Origin: Bugula neritina
Lineage: Eukaryota; Bryozoa; Gymnolaemata; Cheilostomatida; Bugulidae
NCBI GenBank assembly: GCA_964035545.1
Contig: OZ037770.1
Location: 1,466,001-1,530,000, forward strand
Reading direction: 5' to 3'
DNA: 64,000 nucleotides
Shown: piece by piece, positions 24,590 to 37,072 of the stretch
Position numbering within the stretch: position 1 is the first letter of the stretch
Layout: every line of letters starts with the position of its first letter
Notes under the pieces: model-generated
What the model saw: only the letters and a program-made list of their open reading frames with translations
Database searches by the model: none
What the model was told of the DNA's origin: nothing
Made by a program: the position numbers and the translations under genes

Positions 24590-25054
24590 TACAAAGAGCA
24601 TAGCAGACTATCATAATCATAAGGATGGTCAGCCCACTGAGCAAAATCCAACTCCAACCTTTCATTTGGGTTACCAACGCACTAAAGCATATAATGTAAG
24701 ACGAACAAAAAACAGTGGTTTTAATGAAACATGTGAAGGAAGCGAACAGAAAACGTTATCAACAGAGTCAGCTGATATAGAGCAACAGAACTCATCTGAC
24801 AGCCATCCTCATAGTCAGACTTCATCAGAAGTAACTGAGTTACCAGAATCATCAACTACTCAGAAAAAAAGATCTGCACATTCTATTGATAGACGAAAAT
24901 CAAAAGTTGGAAGAAAAGGCTCAAAAAGATCCACGTTTAAACAAAAAGCAGCTATTGAAAAAGTAAAAGTTTTTAAAACTTTCACCACTACAGATGAGCA
25001 AACTAAATTCTATACTGAAATACCTACACGTTCTCTATACTATTTTTTAGCAAG
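24590..25054 (+). pseudogene. THAP-type transposase, N-terminal exon remnant
   Basis: In frame with the ORF at 24666-25058, the sequence just upstream reads DGQPTEQNPTPTFHLGYQR. That is the end of a THAP zinc finger (relatives have CSxHF...G.PT..NP.P....GY). The expected C-x2-HF is changed here to a form without the cysteine, so the finger looks decayed. A Ser/Gln-rich linker and a basic stretch (RRKSKVGRKGSKR) follow. The exon ends with DEQTKFYTEIPTRSLYYFLA, the start of the HTH_Tnp_4 region. The donor AAG|GTGAAA at 25055 joins in phase to the exon at 25896. Confidence 0.7.
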
Positions 25055-25895
25055 GTGAAAATTATGATTTTCTTATTGCAAAAATAGACTATGGTTTATT
25101 ACAAATAAACAATGCAAGTCTCACTATGCTAAAATTTCTACATTGATTAAATTTGATGTGTAGTAAAACTGTCATTTTAATTAAATTTGTTGCAGTGTGA
25201 GTACATCATTCATACATTTTTTATTAAAGATGTTGTTTTATGTAAGATATTCATAAATACCACAGTGGACATCTGTATGCTTTGACTTATTTAGTTTAGG
25301 GTTTTATTTAAACAAGCAGCAGTATTTTATTTGTGGACAAATTGACTCACTTTCTCTAGGAAAAGTAAATTGTTTTGACTTAAATTTTCCTTGGTTATTT
25401 TAAAGCTTATCAAAAGTGGCCTCCTAATCTAATTTTTAGCTGAAACTAACTCAGTGTTTAAAACTAAAATGGTTTACACTTGTTACTAGTTTCACTTATT
25501 CACAAACATTATTAAATACTATTCTAGAAATAATATGGGTTTGAATTAGTTATAGTATAATTATAAAATGAAGAAATAATTGTTTGTCCACAGTATTTGT
25601 TTAAACTCATAACTTCATTCAAAACATGTATTCATACAACTAGCTTACCATGTACTGTTACAGTATTATGTAACACATGTTGACACACATTACATTCTGT
25701 TTGGATGGTGATATATTGGGTCAAGCCTTCAGCTAGCAGTTCTTGAACTTCATAGTTGTTGCAAAATATAACTGAAGCTACTTACCAGAGGGTAAAAACT
25801 GCTGAATGAATACAAACTAAGCACAAAATTTATTTAGCACATACATTATAATTTGAATCATAATTTAATTTTCATTCTTTATTTTCTATATTTAG

Positions 25896-26330
25896 ATTTA
25901 TATGTCCGAAGATGAAAGTTCTTATTCTCCAAAAAAAGTTAACAAGACAAGATGAACTTTTATTGGCTTTGATGAAGCTGCGTCAAGGTTTACAGTTTCA
26001 AATACTTGCTGGCCTTTTTTATATCTCTAGATTGCTAGCAAGCAAAACCTTCAAAAACACATTAGATATTTTAGCAAGAGAACTGAAGAATCTAATAGTT
26101 TTTCCAACAAGAGAGAAGCTGAACATCCCTCTGAGCTTTCAAAGCCAATATGCTACCATATATTTATAGTTTATTTGAAAGCTTACGTTGTGGATGTTGA
26201 CTGCTATAGAAACTGACTACTATTTTCAAAATTTAAAAGGAAAACAAGTTCCTGGTGCAGAAGTGGCAGAATATGTAATACAATTTTTTTCAAGTTGAAA
26301 GTAAGAAATGGGGTCATTTCAGCATTCATA
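25896..26330 (+). pseudogene. Transposase helix-turn-helix exon and broken DDE start
   Basis: After the acceptor tatatttag the frame continues KLTRQDELLLALMKLRQG ... LKNLIVFPTREKL. This matches the HTH_Tnp_4 domain of IS5/Harbinger-like transposases, usually followed by DDE_Tnp_4. The frame stops at 26169. In other frames pieces of the DDE start can still be read (VVDVDCY near 26185, NTIFFK...NGVISAF near 26280). Frameshifts and stops separate them, so no active protein is encoded. Confidence 0.75.
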
Positions 26331-27027
26331 AGCTGCACATAATAGCTTATGTGTATATTTATACGGTGTGGACTTGCTATTACTGCGAGCAACAATATTA
26401 CCAGCATGGGTGGTTGATTTAACCTCTTAGTAGTTCCCATGGCTTACATACAATAAAATTCTAGTTGAATAGAATATTTACTATTGTAAAGTACAAAACA
26501 AATGACCAGAATATTTCATTTGTTAAACAGAAATTTTGTAATACTACTGTGGATTGGCTACTGTACATTAGCGAGATGTAGGCGGAGTCCACACTACCCA
26601 GCCATCCAGATGCATATACTAAAGGGCCATTCAAAAACCAGCCAATCAAAGTCATGTACCAAATTCACAGATGTTTACTGCAAGCTTCCAATGCTAAACA
26701 ATAACCCATTCAAGCTGCAACAACAAATAACTACTAAGCTGGCAGTTATGTAATAATTGGCCTTAAGTTGCAAAAGTGTACCAGGTCATTTTTCTAGACA
26801 TGCAACTTTTATTTGCGTTTTATAAACACTTAATTTAGACATTTTAAAAAATCATTTCAAGAGTCATCAATTTAAGATATGAAATTAAATAATGCATGAA
26901 AAAAAAATTGCACAACTAGCTTTTAGAAGCATGCATTTTGCAATTGAACTTGCAGAATTTTATATCAGTTACAATGGTAAGACATTGACCTGGTACACTT
27001 TGCTGATTGGCTGAGTTTTACATGATC
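26157..27027 (+). repeat. Right arm of the palindromic transposon (DDE remnant)
   Basis: It carries the 3' half of the transposase gene in decayed form. ARCRRSPHYPAIQMHILKG at about 26567-26625 aligns with the conserved vRiHVERaIxRxKxFxILKG block at the end of DDE_Tnp_4 transposases. Inside the arm a shorter inverted pair is built from gtgtaccaggtca (about 26776-26788 against 26988-27000). Confidence 0.75.
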
Positions 27028-27031
27028 TATT

Positions 27032-27310
27032 AGCATTACATAATTATGTAGAAAGAATAATGATAGTCTCAAAACTACCAAAGCATAATTATTATTATCA
27101 AAAACATCTATCATGTATATAACATATATAAAGAATTCGACACAGAAACAAACCTGTTAATCAGCATTACATAATTGTCTAAAAAGAATAATGATATATA
27201 AGAAATTGAATGAACCCTGAAAATGTTATTATATATAGCAACATGAGTCTCGAAACTACTAAAGCATAATTATTATCATCAAATACATTTATCATGTATA
27301 TAATATGTAA
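27032..27310 (+). repeat. Imperfect tandem duplication
   Basis: Two units begin AGCATTACATAATT (27032 and 27163) and share gaataatgata, a segment like gtctcaaaactaccaaagca and tatcatgtatataa. The second unit holds an extra internal segment of about 50 bases. Confidence 0.65.
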
Positions 27311-28348
27311 GGATGGGTAACCTTGTAAACATTGGAAGAAGAAACAACTATGGACAATGGAATTTCACTTACAAGCCAAGGTCGTCTGTCACGTCTCAAT
27401 CTAGAATCTCTTGGTCCCCTACTTTTGATTTGTTGGAAACATAAGAATAACATCAAAATGACTAGAATCTTACTTGTAGCACTTAAACACAGATTCATAT
27501 CCAATATGTTTATCCTGCATGCAGGAACCAAGGAAATATTTGCAAAGCCTGTTTTTTACAAGCACTACCTGAATGCATAAACAAAGTATTCCGAGTAGTA
27601 ACAATGAAGTAGGTATGAAAACATTCTCTTTATATATACCATCAAATGCAGACAGTTTAATGAAACAACTTTTTAGCAAAATATTTATTAATCTTTTTAA
27701 GCTTTGACCTCAAAGTTCCTTTAATTTTGCATAAATTACCGGTTTATATTATTTACTCTAAGTAACTAGCTCTTATATAAGCTAGCCGCCATTATATTTA
27801 CATAACACAAATTTTTTCTCATTATCAATACATTTCGTATTATTGGTTTGAAGTTTTACAATAAATAGGTTCTGGTGCTATAATTAAATTGGTTGTCAGT
27901 ATAGTATGAGTCATGCCTGAAGTAGAAAGATTTTTCAACCACCTGATTTAACAAAATGAACCATAATAAATCTAACTTAAACTGATTTTAATGGTGACAC
28001 GCACCTGGCTTCCATGGATACATTTGCAACTATTTAACTTGTTTGCCTTGTCATAATTAAATTTATATAATACATAGAGCTGGCCGCAAGAAGGCTTAGC
28101 TCAACAGACACACCGAGTGATGACCTCAAATGCTTCCGCATATGCAGATCACTGATAGGACTCAGAAGTCATCAAGTCATCAAGTCATCATTCACAAACA
28201 GCTGCAGGCAGACATCATACTCTACTTAGAGGATAGCAAAGAGAGAGAGACAATATTATAATACTGAACCAGTTGTATTTGATGAATCTTGTTTATTAGA
28301 CTCACCCCAACAATTGAAGCTGTCATTTTAACTGTTCGATATAATATG
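27311..28348. other. Intergenic sequence without a supported gene
   Basis: The overlapping ORFs at 27292-27679 on both strands match nothing known. A short (gaga)n run is at about 28237-28249. No splice-supported exon was found. Confidence 0.45.
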
Positions 28349-28352
28349 TTAA

Positions 28353-29120
28353 AGGATTGCTCTATCTTAGTTTATTACAATCACATTATAATTATGAACT
28401 ATAATCTAATGTGTATGCAAACAATTGTGACTTTGCAAAGGGATATATGCCTAGAAAACAGCTTTTCAAAATTCCAATTATGAGGGAGGTAAAATTTTCA
28501 GCCATGAAAAAGAATAGCCTAATACGTGACGTGTGAACGCCAGTAACTATGCTGCACGTGCTAACTATAACGCTAGTATTCAAGGTTGCTGAGCGCAACA
28601 TCAACCAATAACGCTCAAGCAGTTACAGTGCGCTATATAGGTCAGCTTTGGTACGCCCGCAATATTACACAATCTGACCTAGTTTAGATCGATCGCAGGC
28701 ATTCATCCTAAAGAATGCATGTTTTTGCAATGCTTTTTTCTATGTTTACAAGCAAAATATGGCCTAATGTTATCACATACATGTTATTTAACATGTCAAA
28801 AAACTATAGATTGAGATAATTCACATTTGCACTTCTATAAATATACAAATTACGAGCTGAAAGATCACATCTCACAGTCATATTTCTATAGTTATTCATT
28901 TGTATAGCCACGTGACCAGCAGGAATGCTGGCGCTGTTACGTCACATTTCCCAGCTCATTTCAAAATCGGCGTTTTGGCTGTTACCAATCTACACCCTCA
29001 ACTTCAACTAACTTTTTCTACCTTTGGTCAAATGCTTTTTGTCAATGCATGCTTAGAAAAACACAATATTATGTGTGTTTGACCTAAATGGCCATTTATT
29101 AGACAAGATAGAGCACTCCT
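28353..29120. mobile_element. TTAA-target non-autonomous element, copy 1 (768 bp)
   Basis: Bounded by TTAA at 28349-28352 and 29121-29124, with inverted ends AGGATTGCTCTATCTT and, from the right, AGGAGTGCTCTATCTT. It is closely similar over its full length to 35254-36021. It has no transposase; its small ORFs are incidental. A TTAA duplication is the hallmark of piggyBac-type transposition, so it is probably mobilised by a piggyBac-like enzyme encoded elsewhere. Confidence 0.85.
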
Positions 29121-29124
29121 TTAA

Positions 29125-29730
29125 GAAAATTTTACACCAGGAAGAACTTATTCAGCAGTTTTACCAGCAAGTCATAGTTATTAGTGTATTTATATAACAA
29201 AAATTTGCCTCCTGCACAGTAATTTGGTTTGAAGTTTGAAAAGATATGCTCTGTGATACAAAAAGTGGCTGATAATATAAACATATTTTATTTAATTGGC
29301 TGTCACTTTAGATTTCAAAATTATGACTCGTGATTTCTCTAAAAACATGTAATTAGCTGAGCACTAGACCCAATTAAGGATATATTTATATATACGCATA
29401 ATCATGCTATAGAGTCTAGTTGGTTTCCATGGTAACGATCCACTAGATTAGTTTCCGTTTGACTAAAATGACTATTTCAGAGAATATATTATATATAAAC
29501 CAACAAATACTGTGTAAATTATTATACTCTGTGTAACTAGCAGTTATATAAGCTAGTATTTAATGTATTTGCATGACTCAAAATTTTATAGCATTTTGTA
29601 TGTGCTTTTGTGGCTAAATCATTACAGGTGAGTTTACTGCCCGATTGAAAGCCAATTTATCTGTCAATAAAATGACTCATTATAATATTTATATACACAT
29701 ACACATACAACATAATATAAGAATATTTAG
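29125..29730. other. Intergenic sequence
   Basis: AT-rich, with no ORF or repeat partner identified. Confidence 0.5.
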
Positions 29731-29804
29731 GGAGCAGCCGTGGTCTAGGGGTTAGAGCGTTTGCCTTATAGTAAACACGAAGGTCATGGGTGCGAGATCA
29801 GGGA
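29731..29804 (+). repeat. tRNA-like sequence (SINE head) fused to LINE
   Basis: An A-box-like TGGTCTAGGGG at 29741-29751 and a B-box-like GGTGCGAGATC at 29789-29799 are spaced as in tRNA genes. The D arm (GTCT...AGAG) is readable, but the T arm and acceptor stem do not pair well, so it is not a functional tRNA. It is related to the copy at 41071 (shared CGTGGTCTAG.GGTTAGAG). LINE sequence begins inside its 3' end at a shared GATCA. Confidence 0.6.
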
Positions 29805-31049
29805 GTACTACAAACAAATAAGAAAAGTTCTAGATTCAAAACTGAATAGTGAGAACACAATCAAAGCAATAAACACATGGGCAGTAACAGCAGTGCATTA
29901 CACAGATAGAATACTTGACTGGACTGTTTCATGAGCTAAAAAATATGGACTGAAAGACAAGGAAGCTAATGACAACAAACCGTGCACCCTATCCGAGAGC
30001 AGATGTAGACAGGCTGTATTTTAGCAGAAGGGAAGGCGGTAGAAGAATGTTGTCAACTGAAAAATGCATAAAGATTGAAAACTGCAGCATGTCAGACTAC
30101 ATAAATATAACATAGACTGATAGAAACACCACACTGAATACCTTCCTAAAAGACAGAACAGCGGTAGAACTAAATAATGATAAAGTGATAGAAAGAACTG
30201 ATGAGTGTAAAGAAAAGCTTCACGTGGTCAATACATCAAAATGGTGGAAGACATGAAAGCATTTTCCTGGAACTGGTTGAAGTATGGTTGGCTGAAAAAG
30301 GAAACAGAAGGACTGCTGACAGCTGCGCAAAATCAACTATTCACTACTAGAAATTATAAAGTGGCTATGATGAGAGAACAGGGTAGCAAGAAGTGTGGAA
30401 TGTGTAACGCAAGAGACAAAACTTCGATGCACGTATTGAGTGAGTTTGAGAAGGTAGCAGAAAGAGAATATAAGAAAAAACACAACCTTTTGGCATTGAT
30501 AATTTCAATAGTAGTTGTGTGAACTTCGTGGGTTTCAGAAAAGTAAGAATTGGTACGGCCATCAAGCAGAATAAGTACTGGAAAATGATAATGTGAAAAC
30601 CTTGTAAGATTTTAACATACACACTGACGTAGTCATCAAAGTTAGGAGACCCGATATATTAGTAGTTGACAAGCATAATGCTGAAACAACGATAATTGAT
30701 ATCACAGTCCCTGTTAACTACAGAGTGAAAGAAAAAAATTCGAAAAGTTAGGAAAATATCAGAATTTAGCTCTAGAATAAACCCGCCTTTGGAAAACATC
30801 AAAAAAGTCATCCCGTTGTAACTGGAGCCTTTGGAGCTTTATACAAGATTGTAGACTGGCTGACACTACTTGGAGTAGCTGAAAACAAATGCTCATTAAT
30901 TCAGCAGACACCCTTACTAGGATCAGGATAAGCTGACATCCTGAGGAAAGTTCTAGCCATTTCAGCCTAGTATAACTAGGCTAATGGTAAAAGGTTACAC
31001 CAGCTAAAAAACTACGGTCAATCAACAATAATAATAATAATAATAATAG
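29797..31049 (+). mobile_element. LINE 3' fragment in the right arm
   Basis: It starts within the RT thumb (YYKQIRKVL), runs through the CCHC and endonuclease remnants and ends in (TAA)n at 31027-31049. It is part of the duplicated arm and not a separate insertion, because the flanking hexamer sequence is duplicated with it. Confidence 0.9.
30241..30770 (+). pseudogene. LINE CCHC/endonuclease remnant, right-arm copy
   Basis: ORF 30241-30522 holds TEGLLTAAQNQ and the C-x2-C-x7-H knuckle, with Phe replacing the last Cys as in the left arm. A further frame carries RRPD (30644-30655) and IIDITVP, the restriction-like endonuclease signature. Stops and frameshifts separate the pieces. Confidence 0.85.
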
Positions 31050-31099
31050 TGCAGTTGGTTCTATTATTAGATTAGCATATCGATTATGACTTTTCGATT

Positions 31100-34000
31100 G
31101 CCACCCTGATACTATGAGTAAAATGTACAAGCATACGTGAAAGTATAGATATGATCATAAGTATAAAAATAGGTATAAGTATAAATATAAATATAGGTAC
31201 AAGTATAAAACGAATGATTATATTATTAATAATATTAGTCAGTGATACCTATAACCGTAATGGTTTTTAGACTTACAGTTATCATTAACATTAGCTGAGT
31301 AATATGATTAGTTAAAATAATGGTATTCATTATTATATCATAGTTATAAGTTATAACTCTAGTCTCTAAAGAGCAACAGCAAGTGTAATTGGGATATTCA
31401 TATTAAATTTCATATTCACATAGTGAAATGTTTATGTTATGAACTAATTTATTCCTTCAACATTTAACTATAAATATGATTAACACTAACTTTGACCAGC
31501 AGTATTACTAAAAGAAGCGTATTACAAATATAAGATAATAAAATTCTAGTAGTAGGACTAATAGTATTACTAGGTCCAGTATTATTCTTGTTACCTTATT
31601 CATCATTCATGAGTTATCAAATTTAAAATTACTACTTATTAGCATCAGCATATAAAAAGTAAGATCATTAGGAATAATTATCATGAGGTATGATCTATGA
31701 TTTGCATTATCCATATATAGTTTAATATCAATATGATATATTATTATTGCTGATAGTCTATGTTATAGTTAAATTTATACTTATCTTTACAGTTACCTAT
31801 AGTAGCACTTATTAGTTATTTGTGGTAGCCAAACTAATGTTTAATATTAATAAATTAAACTGAGTATCATAAAAGTGTTACTAAAAATTTTAATTGTAAT
31901 CGTAATGGTGATCATATTACTTTATTATAATTATTATATTTTATCATTAATGCTAAACTGAGTTAATGTATATACTTTGAGTTTTACTATTACTCATTAT
32001 ATTTACACTTATAGTAAAACTAAATATGTAAAAGTTATACTTATACTATTATTATTCGCATTTCATTAGACTTACATCTAAGATCGCAGTCCTATTACTA
32101 CCACCACTGATACTAGTACTACAACTAGTACTAGTACTGCTACTAGTACTAGTACTACTACTACTACTACTAATAGTACTGTTACTACTACTACTACTAG
32201 TACTACTACTAGGTCTACTACTGTACCAGTACAACTACAAACTTTGAAAATAACTGCAAGAAAGGTATGACTTACTCTTTTTCTTAGTCTTACTGTGACT
32301 CTCAGTCGTAACGGTAATGTAAAATAAAATTGTGAACTGTAAAGTTAAACCCAAGGCTAAAATTTATTTAATTAAATTTAGACAATCTGAATCATTGGCT
32401 CAATCTTTGAGTTTGACTATCACTATTATTATTAGTGTTACGATTGTGATTATCATTGGCATTATGCCATTATGATTATCATTATGATTGTAATTGTGGT
32501 AATTCTAACATTAATTATAATCATAAATTAAAAGGTAATGAATAATGATAATTATTTTCATTTTGTAATCACAATGATAATCATAATGATGTAAATTTTG
32601 ATTTAAAACCAAAATACTAAAACTAAAAGTAAAAGTTATAAAATTAAATTATAAAATATTATAATGATAATTATTATATTTATTATATTATTATTGAATA
32701 TATTATTTCATTAGAAAATAGGTTGCAGCTTAGCATGATTAAAATTCAGTAAAAATTAGTTTACCAACAGCAAACATGCATGCGTCTTGTCAACATTCAA
32801 TTCGTAGTGTCATAGCGAAGCCAGATTACTTGTAGTACGACTACTAGAACTACTACTACTAGTGATGGATTACAGATACTTGGCGATTTTAGCTGTGAGT
32901 GACCTTCACCTCACATTCTCGTCATGTGCGCGGCATTAGACTAAGTAGAGGGTATGAAGCACTGAGCTGGAAAAGAAAGAATATATTTTAATTATAGGTA
33001 ATACTAATAGTAATATAATTTATGGTAATATATAGGTAATATTATTGAGTTCATTGGTATGGAGTATAGACCTATCACTGATAGTATCAGTATCAACTAC
33101 CACTTACGTACTACTTCAACTTATAACTTACCTTCAACTCAAACTGAAACTGCTTGGAATCATTTGTCTTTGATCATATTGGCATTGTCATTGTGATTGT
33201 AATAACTATTAATATTTTTAGTTCAACATCAATGCCGAACATATTGTAATAACTAATAAGATAATCATAAGGTTGATATATTTTGCTAATACTAATACTA
33301 ATACTAATAGTTATAGTAATAGTTATAGTAATTCAGTGTCACTCTCACTCTGGTGGAGTGAGACTCAGACTTAGAGTTAGAGACAGAGTGAGTCCGAGTA
33401 AGTCTGAGTGTTGGTAATAGTAATAGTCATATAAATTTAAATTATATTTACTTATTTCTAGCAATCACAATGGCAATAGTTATAGTAACTTTCACTTACT
33501 CTTAAATCATTGAACCTGAACTAAAAGTAAAATTAAGCATTATGATTATCATTATGATAATACCTATGATTTTATTATGTTTAAATTAAAAATCAATATC
33601 ATGATAATATCATAGTGATAGACATATTATTGATAAATGATAATATAAAAGTAATTTGATAAATTATACATTTATTTTGAATTAAGGTAATACTGATACT
33701 AGACCGGTACTGAAAGTGATAGTAATACTAATACTAATAGTAATAGTAATAGTCATATAAATTTAAGTTATATTTACTCATTATCGGCAATCACAATGGC
33801 AATAGTAACTTAAACTGTAACAGTAATGGTATGGGTATGTTTGAAATTGTCACTATCAGTATTGCTATGAATCAAAATATAATGCTATCATACCAATAAT
33901 TTAAAATAATATTACAAAGCTTCAGTAGCAACTTTTACTTGTACCAGTTTGGAATTTTGAATTATACATATTCTTAGTTAAAGTCTTCAAGTTTATTGTC

Positions 34001-36720
34001 AAAATGAACTTGAAATTAAAGACTTAGTAGTAAAAATTAAACTAAGACTGACTGTAAGTGACTAAGATTAAAAATAAGTAATTTTAAATATCGATGTAGT
34101 ATTTTTCTTACTCTTTGTCCTAAAATTGACTTTTATTTTGCACCTACTCCTGGTCAATGATTCTTTTTTCTATTTATATTACTATTGCTATTAGTATAAT
34201 TGACTTAAATTTAATAATAGATATGATTATATCTTTATAAATGTGATATTTGATTTTATGAATAGTAATTCGAAAACTCTTTGGTATTATTTATTTTTGA
34301 TCATTGTAGTTATTATCATTATATTTGTATAATAATTATGATTATCAAATTCAATATCGATATTTGTATTATGGTATGAATATCTGCCTCCATCCCATGT
34401 TCTGTTTTGCAGTGCCTTTTTACATTCACGTCTAGGTTCACATTGCGATGGTCATACTGATAGCACTTGGGGACAGTGATGAGCATAATGATTATCACTA
34501 ATATTAGGATTATCGTTATTAGGATTTAGAATAATTTAATAAACAAGCAACTTAAAACAAATGTTTTTACTAATATACATATTAATTACTAATATAAATA
34601 TACTACTATGAATATTATAATTATTATACTTTACAATTCAAAGTAAGATAATCATAATACGAACTGGTAAAACTAAATATAAAGTAAATGTAATAATACT
34701 AATAGTAGTTATCCATTCCCCTTTGGTTTCACATACTAATAATTGGAAACCTCTGTCCTAATATTATTTCTATTAATATTGCTCAAAGTTTGATCCCTAT
34801 TTAATTTTATAGTTCACTCACCAGCTACATAATTTTATTAAAATACATGTGGTATTGGTTATAGTACTAGTGAAACTTGAAGTTGAATAGCATGCTTGTT
34901 ACTCACTGCTCTTTGCTTACATTATTAGGGTTACTCTTTAGTCTTAGAGATACCCTAACATAAACTTGAAAGCTGGAGGTAGTACTAGTCTAGTGCTGTG
35001 TTAATCCTACACTGTTGACTTATCAACACTGTGACTATAATTATGACTCCTAAGTCAAAGTCATTTTCATATAGTAGTAATCACTATGACAGACTGAAAG
35101 TCAGGAAGACTAAATATAATGGTAAAGTGTGTAAGAATAAATCATACTTAATCAATTACTTTTAGTTTTGTTACCAGTGTTGGGTCAACTTTCAGAATAA
35201 AGAATAAATATAATTATAAAGATAAATGGATAAAAATTCCAATCATGGTTTAAAGGATTGCTCAATCTTAGTTTATTACAATCACATTATAATTATAAAC
35301 TATAATCTAATGTGTATGCAAACAATTGTGGCTTTGCAAAGGGATATGTGCCTAGAAAACAGCTTTTCAAAATTCCAATTCTGAGGGAGGTAAAATTTTC
35401 AGCCATGAAAAAGAAGAGCCTAAAACGTGACGTGTGAACGCCAGTAACTATGCTGCACGTGCTAACTATAACGCTAGTATTCAAGGTTGCTGGGCGCAAC
35501 ATCAACCAATAACGCTCAAGCAGTTACAGTGCGCTATATAGGTCAGCTTTGGTGTGCCTGTAATATTGCACAATCTGACCTAGTTTAGATCGATCGCATG
35601 CATTCATCCTAAAGAATGCATGTTTTTGCAAGGCTTTTTCTAATGTTTACAAGCAAAATATAGCCTAATGCTATCACATACATGTTATTTAAAATGCCAA
35701 AAAACTATAGGTTGAGATAATTCACATTTGCACTTCTATAAATATACAAATTACAAGCTAAAAGATTACATCTCACAGTCATATTTCTATAGTTATTCAT
35801 TTGTATAGTCACGTGCCCAGCAGGAATGCTGGCGCTGTTACGTCACATTTCCCAGCTCATTTCAAAATCGGCGTTTTGGCTGTTACCAATCTACACCCTC
35901 AACTTCAACTAACTTTTTCTACCTTTGGTCAAATGCTTCTTGTCAATGCATGCTTAGAAAAACACAATATTATGTGTGTTTGACCTAAATGGCCATTTAT
36001 TAGACAAGATAGAGCAATCCTTTAATGTGCCTATTTTAAGCTGTTAATTTAATTACTATAATATAAGTGCTCAAAATACAACTTTTGATTTTCATAATTA
36101 TGTTTTAATTTAATACAGATACCATAGTATCATATACAGTAGAATCAGTTGTATCTTATTTAATAATGAAGTAACTTATTGGAGCTTTCACAGTTATTAA
36201 TTATTTACTTGTTAGTCTTTGAACTGGGACAATGTTTAAAACTTGAAGTAGAATGAAGTTTGATTTCAGTTACCGCAATGGTATCTGCAGTCACAATAGG
36301 AATACAAATATAACTATGTTTATATTTGTGAAAAATATATAGTCAAAACTAGATAAGGTAATAGTAATTATAATTGGTTTCACTTTTAATATATTCCTAT
36401 AAACTGGAAAATAGACAGAAGCATTTAATCATGAAAGTAAACCTAGTGGAAGTAAATCAATTCACTAAGTATAGTAAAATATTTACTATTCAGTAAGTTT
36501 ATTTACTTTAGTTAATTGTACTTGATTATTTCTGTCGGTTTTTCAGTTGATTTTTCTACCTTTTGCTATAGCATATCAAACTACCACAAAGTCATGCTTC
36601 CGTATTACAATTATAAACATAGTGTTACTGTGTAATGTTATAGTAATGTAATAGTAATATTTGGATCATTGTAAGTATTTCTGTTGTTGTACTGATTGAT
36701 GAATATTTTTTAGTTTGCAT
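31100..36720. repeat. Hexamer-phased region, right-arm copy
   Basis: Reverse complement of about 400-5270, with the same drifting six-base words (for example actaat/actaat at 33290-33310, ataagt words at 31155-31205). It is interrupted by the TTAA element at 35254-36021. The (ACT)n block at 32095-32222 is the partner of the (AGT)n block. Confidence 0.7.
35254..36021. mobile_element. TTAA-target non-autonomous element, copy 2 (768 bp)
   Basis: Flanked by TTAA at 35250-35253 and 36022-36025. The left duplication arm has the empty site with a single TTAA at about 1065 (complement of aatcatggTTTAAtgtgcc). This proves a clean insertion with a 4-base duplication after the arms were formed. The ends are AGGATTGCTCAATCTT and, from the right, AGGATTGCTCTATCTT. 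It has no coding capacity. Confidence 0.93.
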
Positions 36721-37072
36721 GGATATTTGCAACGATCAAGATGTCATTTGAACCTGGACTGGAATAAAGATGGAAAATCGAGAAGCTAGCTACAATTATT
36801 CTGTAGAAAAAAACTTGGTAAGCAAAAATAAGCTGCAGCATTAAGCAGTTAGCAATATGACGATGAACTTTGCTTGATTTTGATTGACCTTAAAATATCT
36901 GGTCACCTTTCACCAACGTGGCGGGTGACCTTAAAATGTCTGTTGCACGTAAAATATATTTTGTGACAGTCAAAAGTATGCTGATCTTTTTCGTATTTCA
37001 GTGCATCGGTGTCTTAGCTTAAGAGCTGAACCCAACAATTATGATCTAAAGCTGTTTTTTACTAGAAAGTGA

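Larger units (their letters stand above)
23541..27027 (+). mobile_element. Palindromic THAP-HTH-DDE DNA transposon (decayed)
   Basis: The outer 880 bases (23541-24420) and 871 bases (26157-27027) are near-identical inverted repeats; both ends start GA(C/T)CATGTAAAACTCAGCC. The 1.7 kb between them, read forward, encodes the end of a THAP finger and a helix-turn-helix domain. The right arm then carries a broken DDE domain in the same direction. The left arm is therefore an inverted copy of the 3' half placed in front of the 5' half. The 13-mer AGCATTACATAAT occurs just outside both ends (23527-23539 and 27032-27044). It also occurs at 27163 as part of a local tandem repeat, so it is not certain to be a target duplication. 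Confidence 0.8.
29797..37072 (-). repeat. Right arm of the large inverted duplication
   Basis: Reverse-complement partner of 1-6518. It holds the LINE 3' part, the hexamer-phased region and the outer unique part ending with the complement of base 1 at 37072. It is longer than the left arm mainly because of the 768-bp TTAA element at 35254-36021. Confidence 0.95.

Noticed and set aside
28392-29082. Conserved ORF pairs shared with 35293-35983
   Set aside because: They lie inside the TTAA element; sharing is explained by the repeat, and the proteins match no family.
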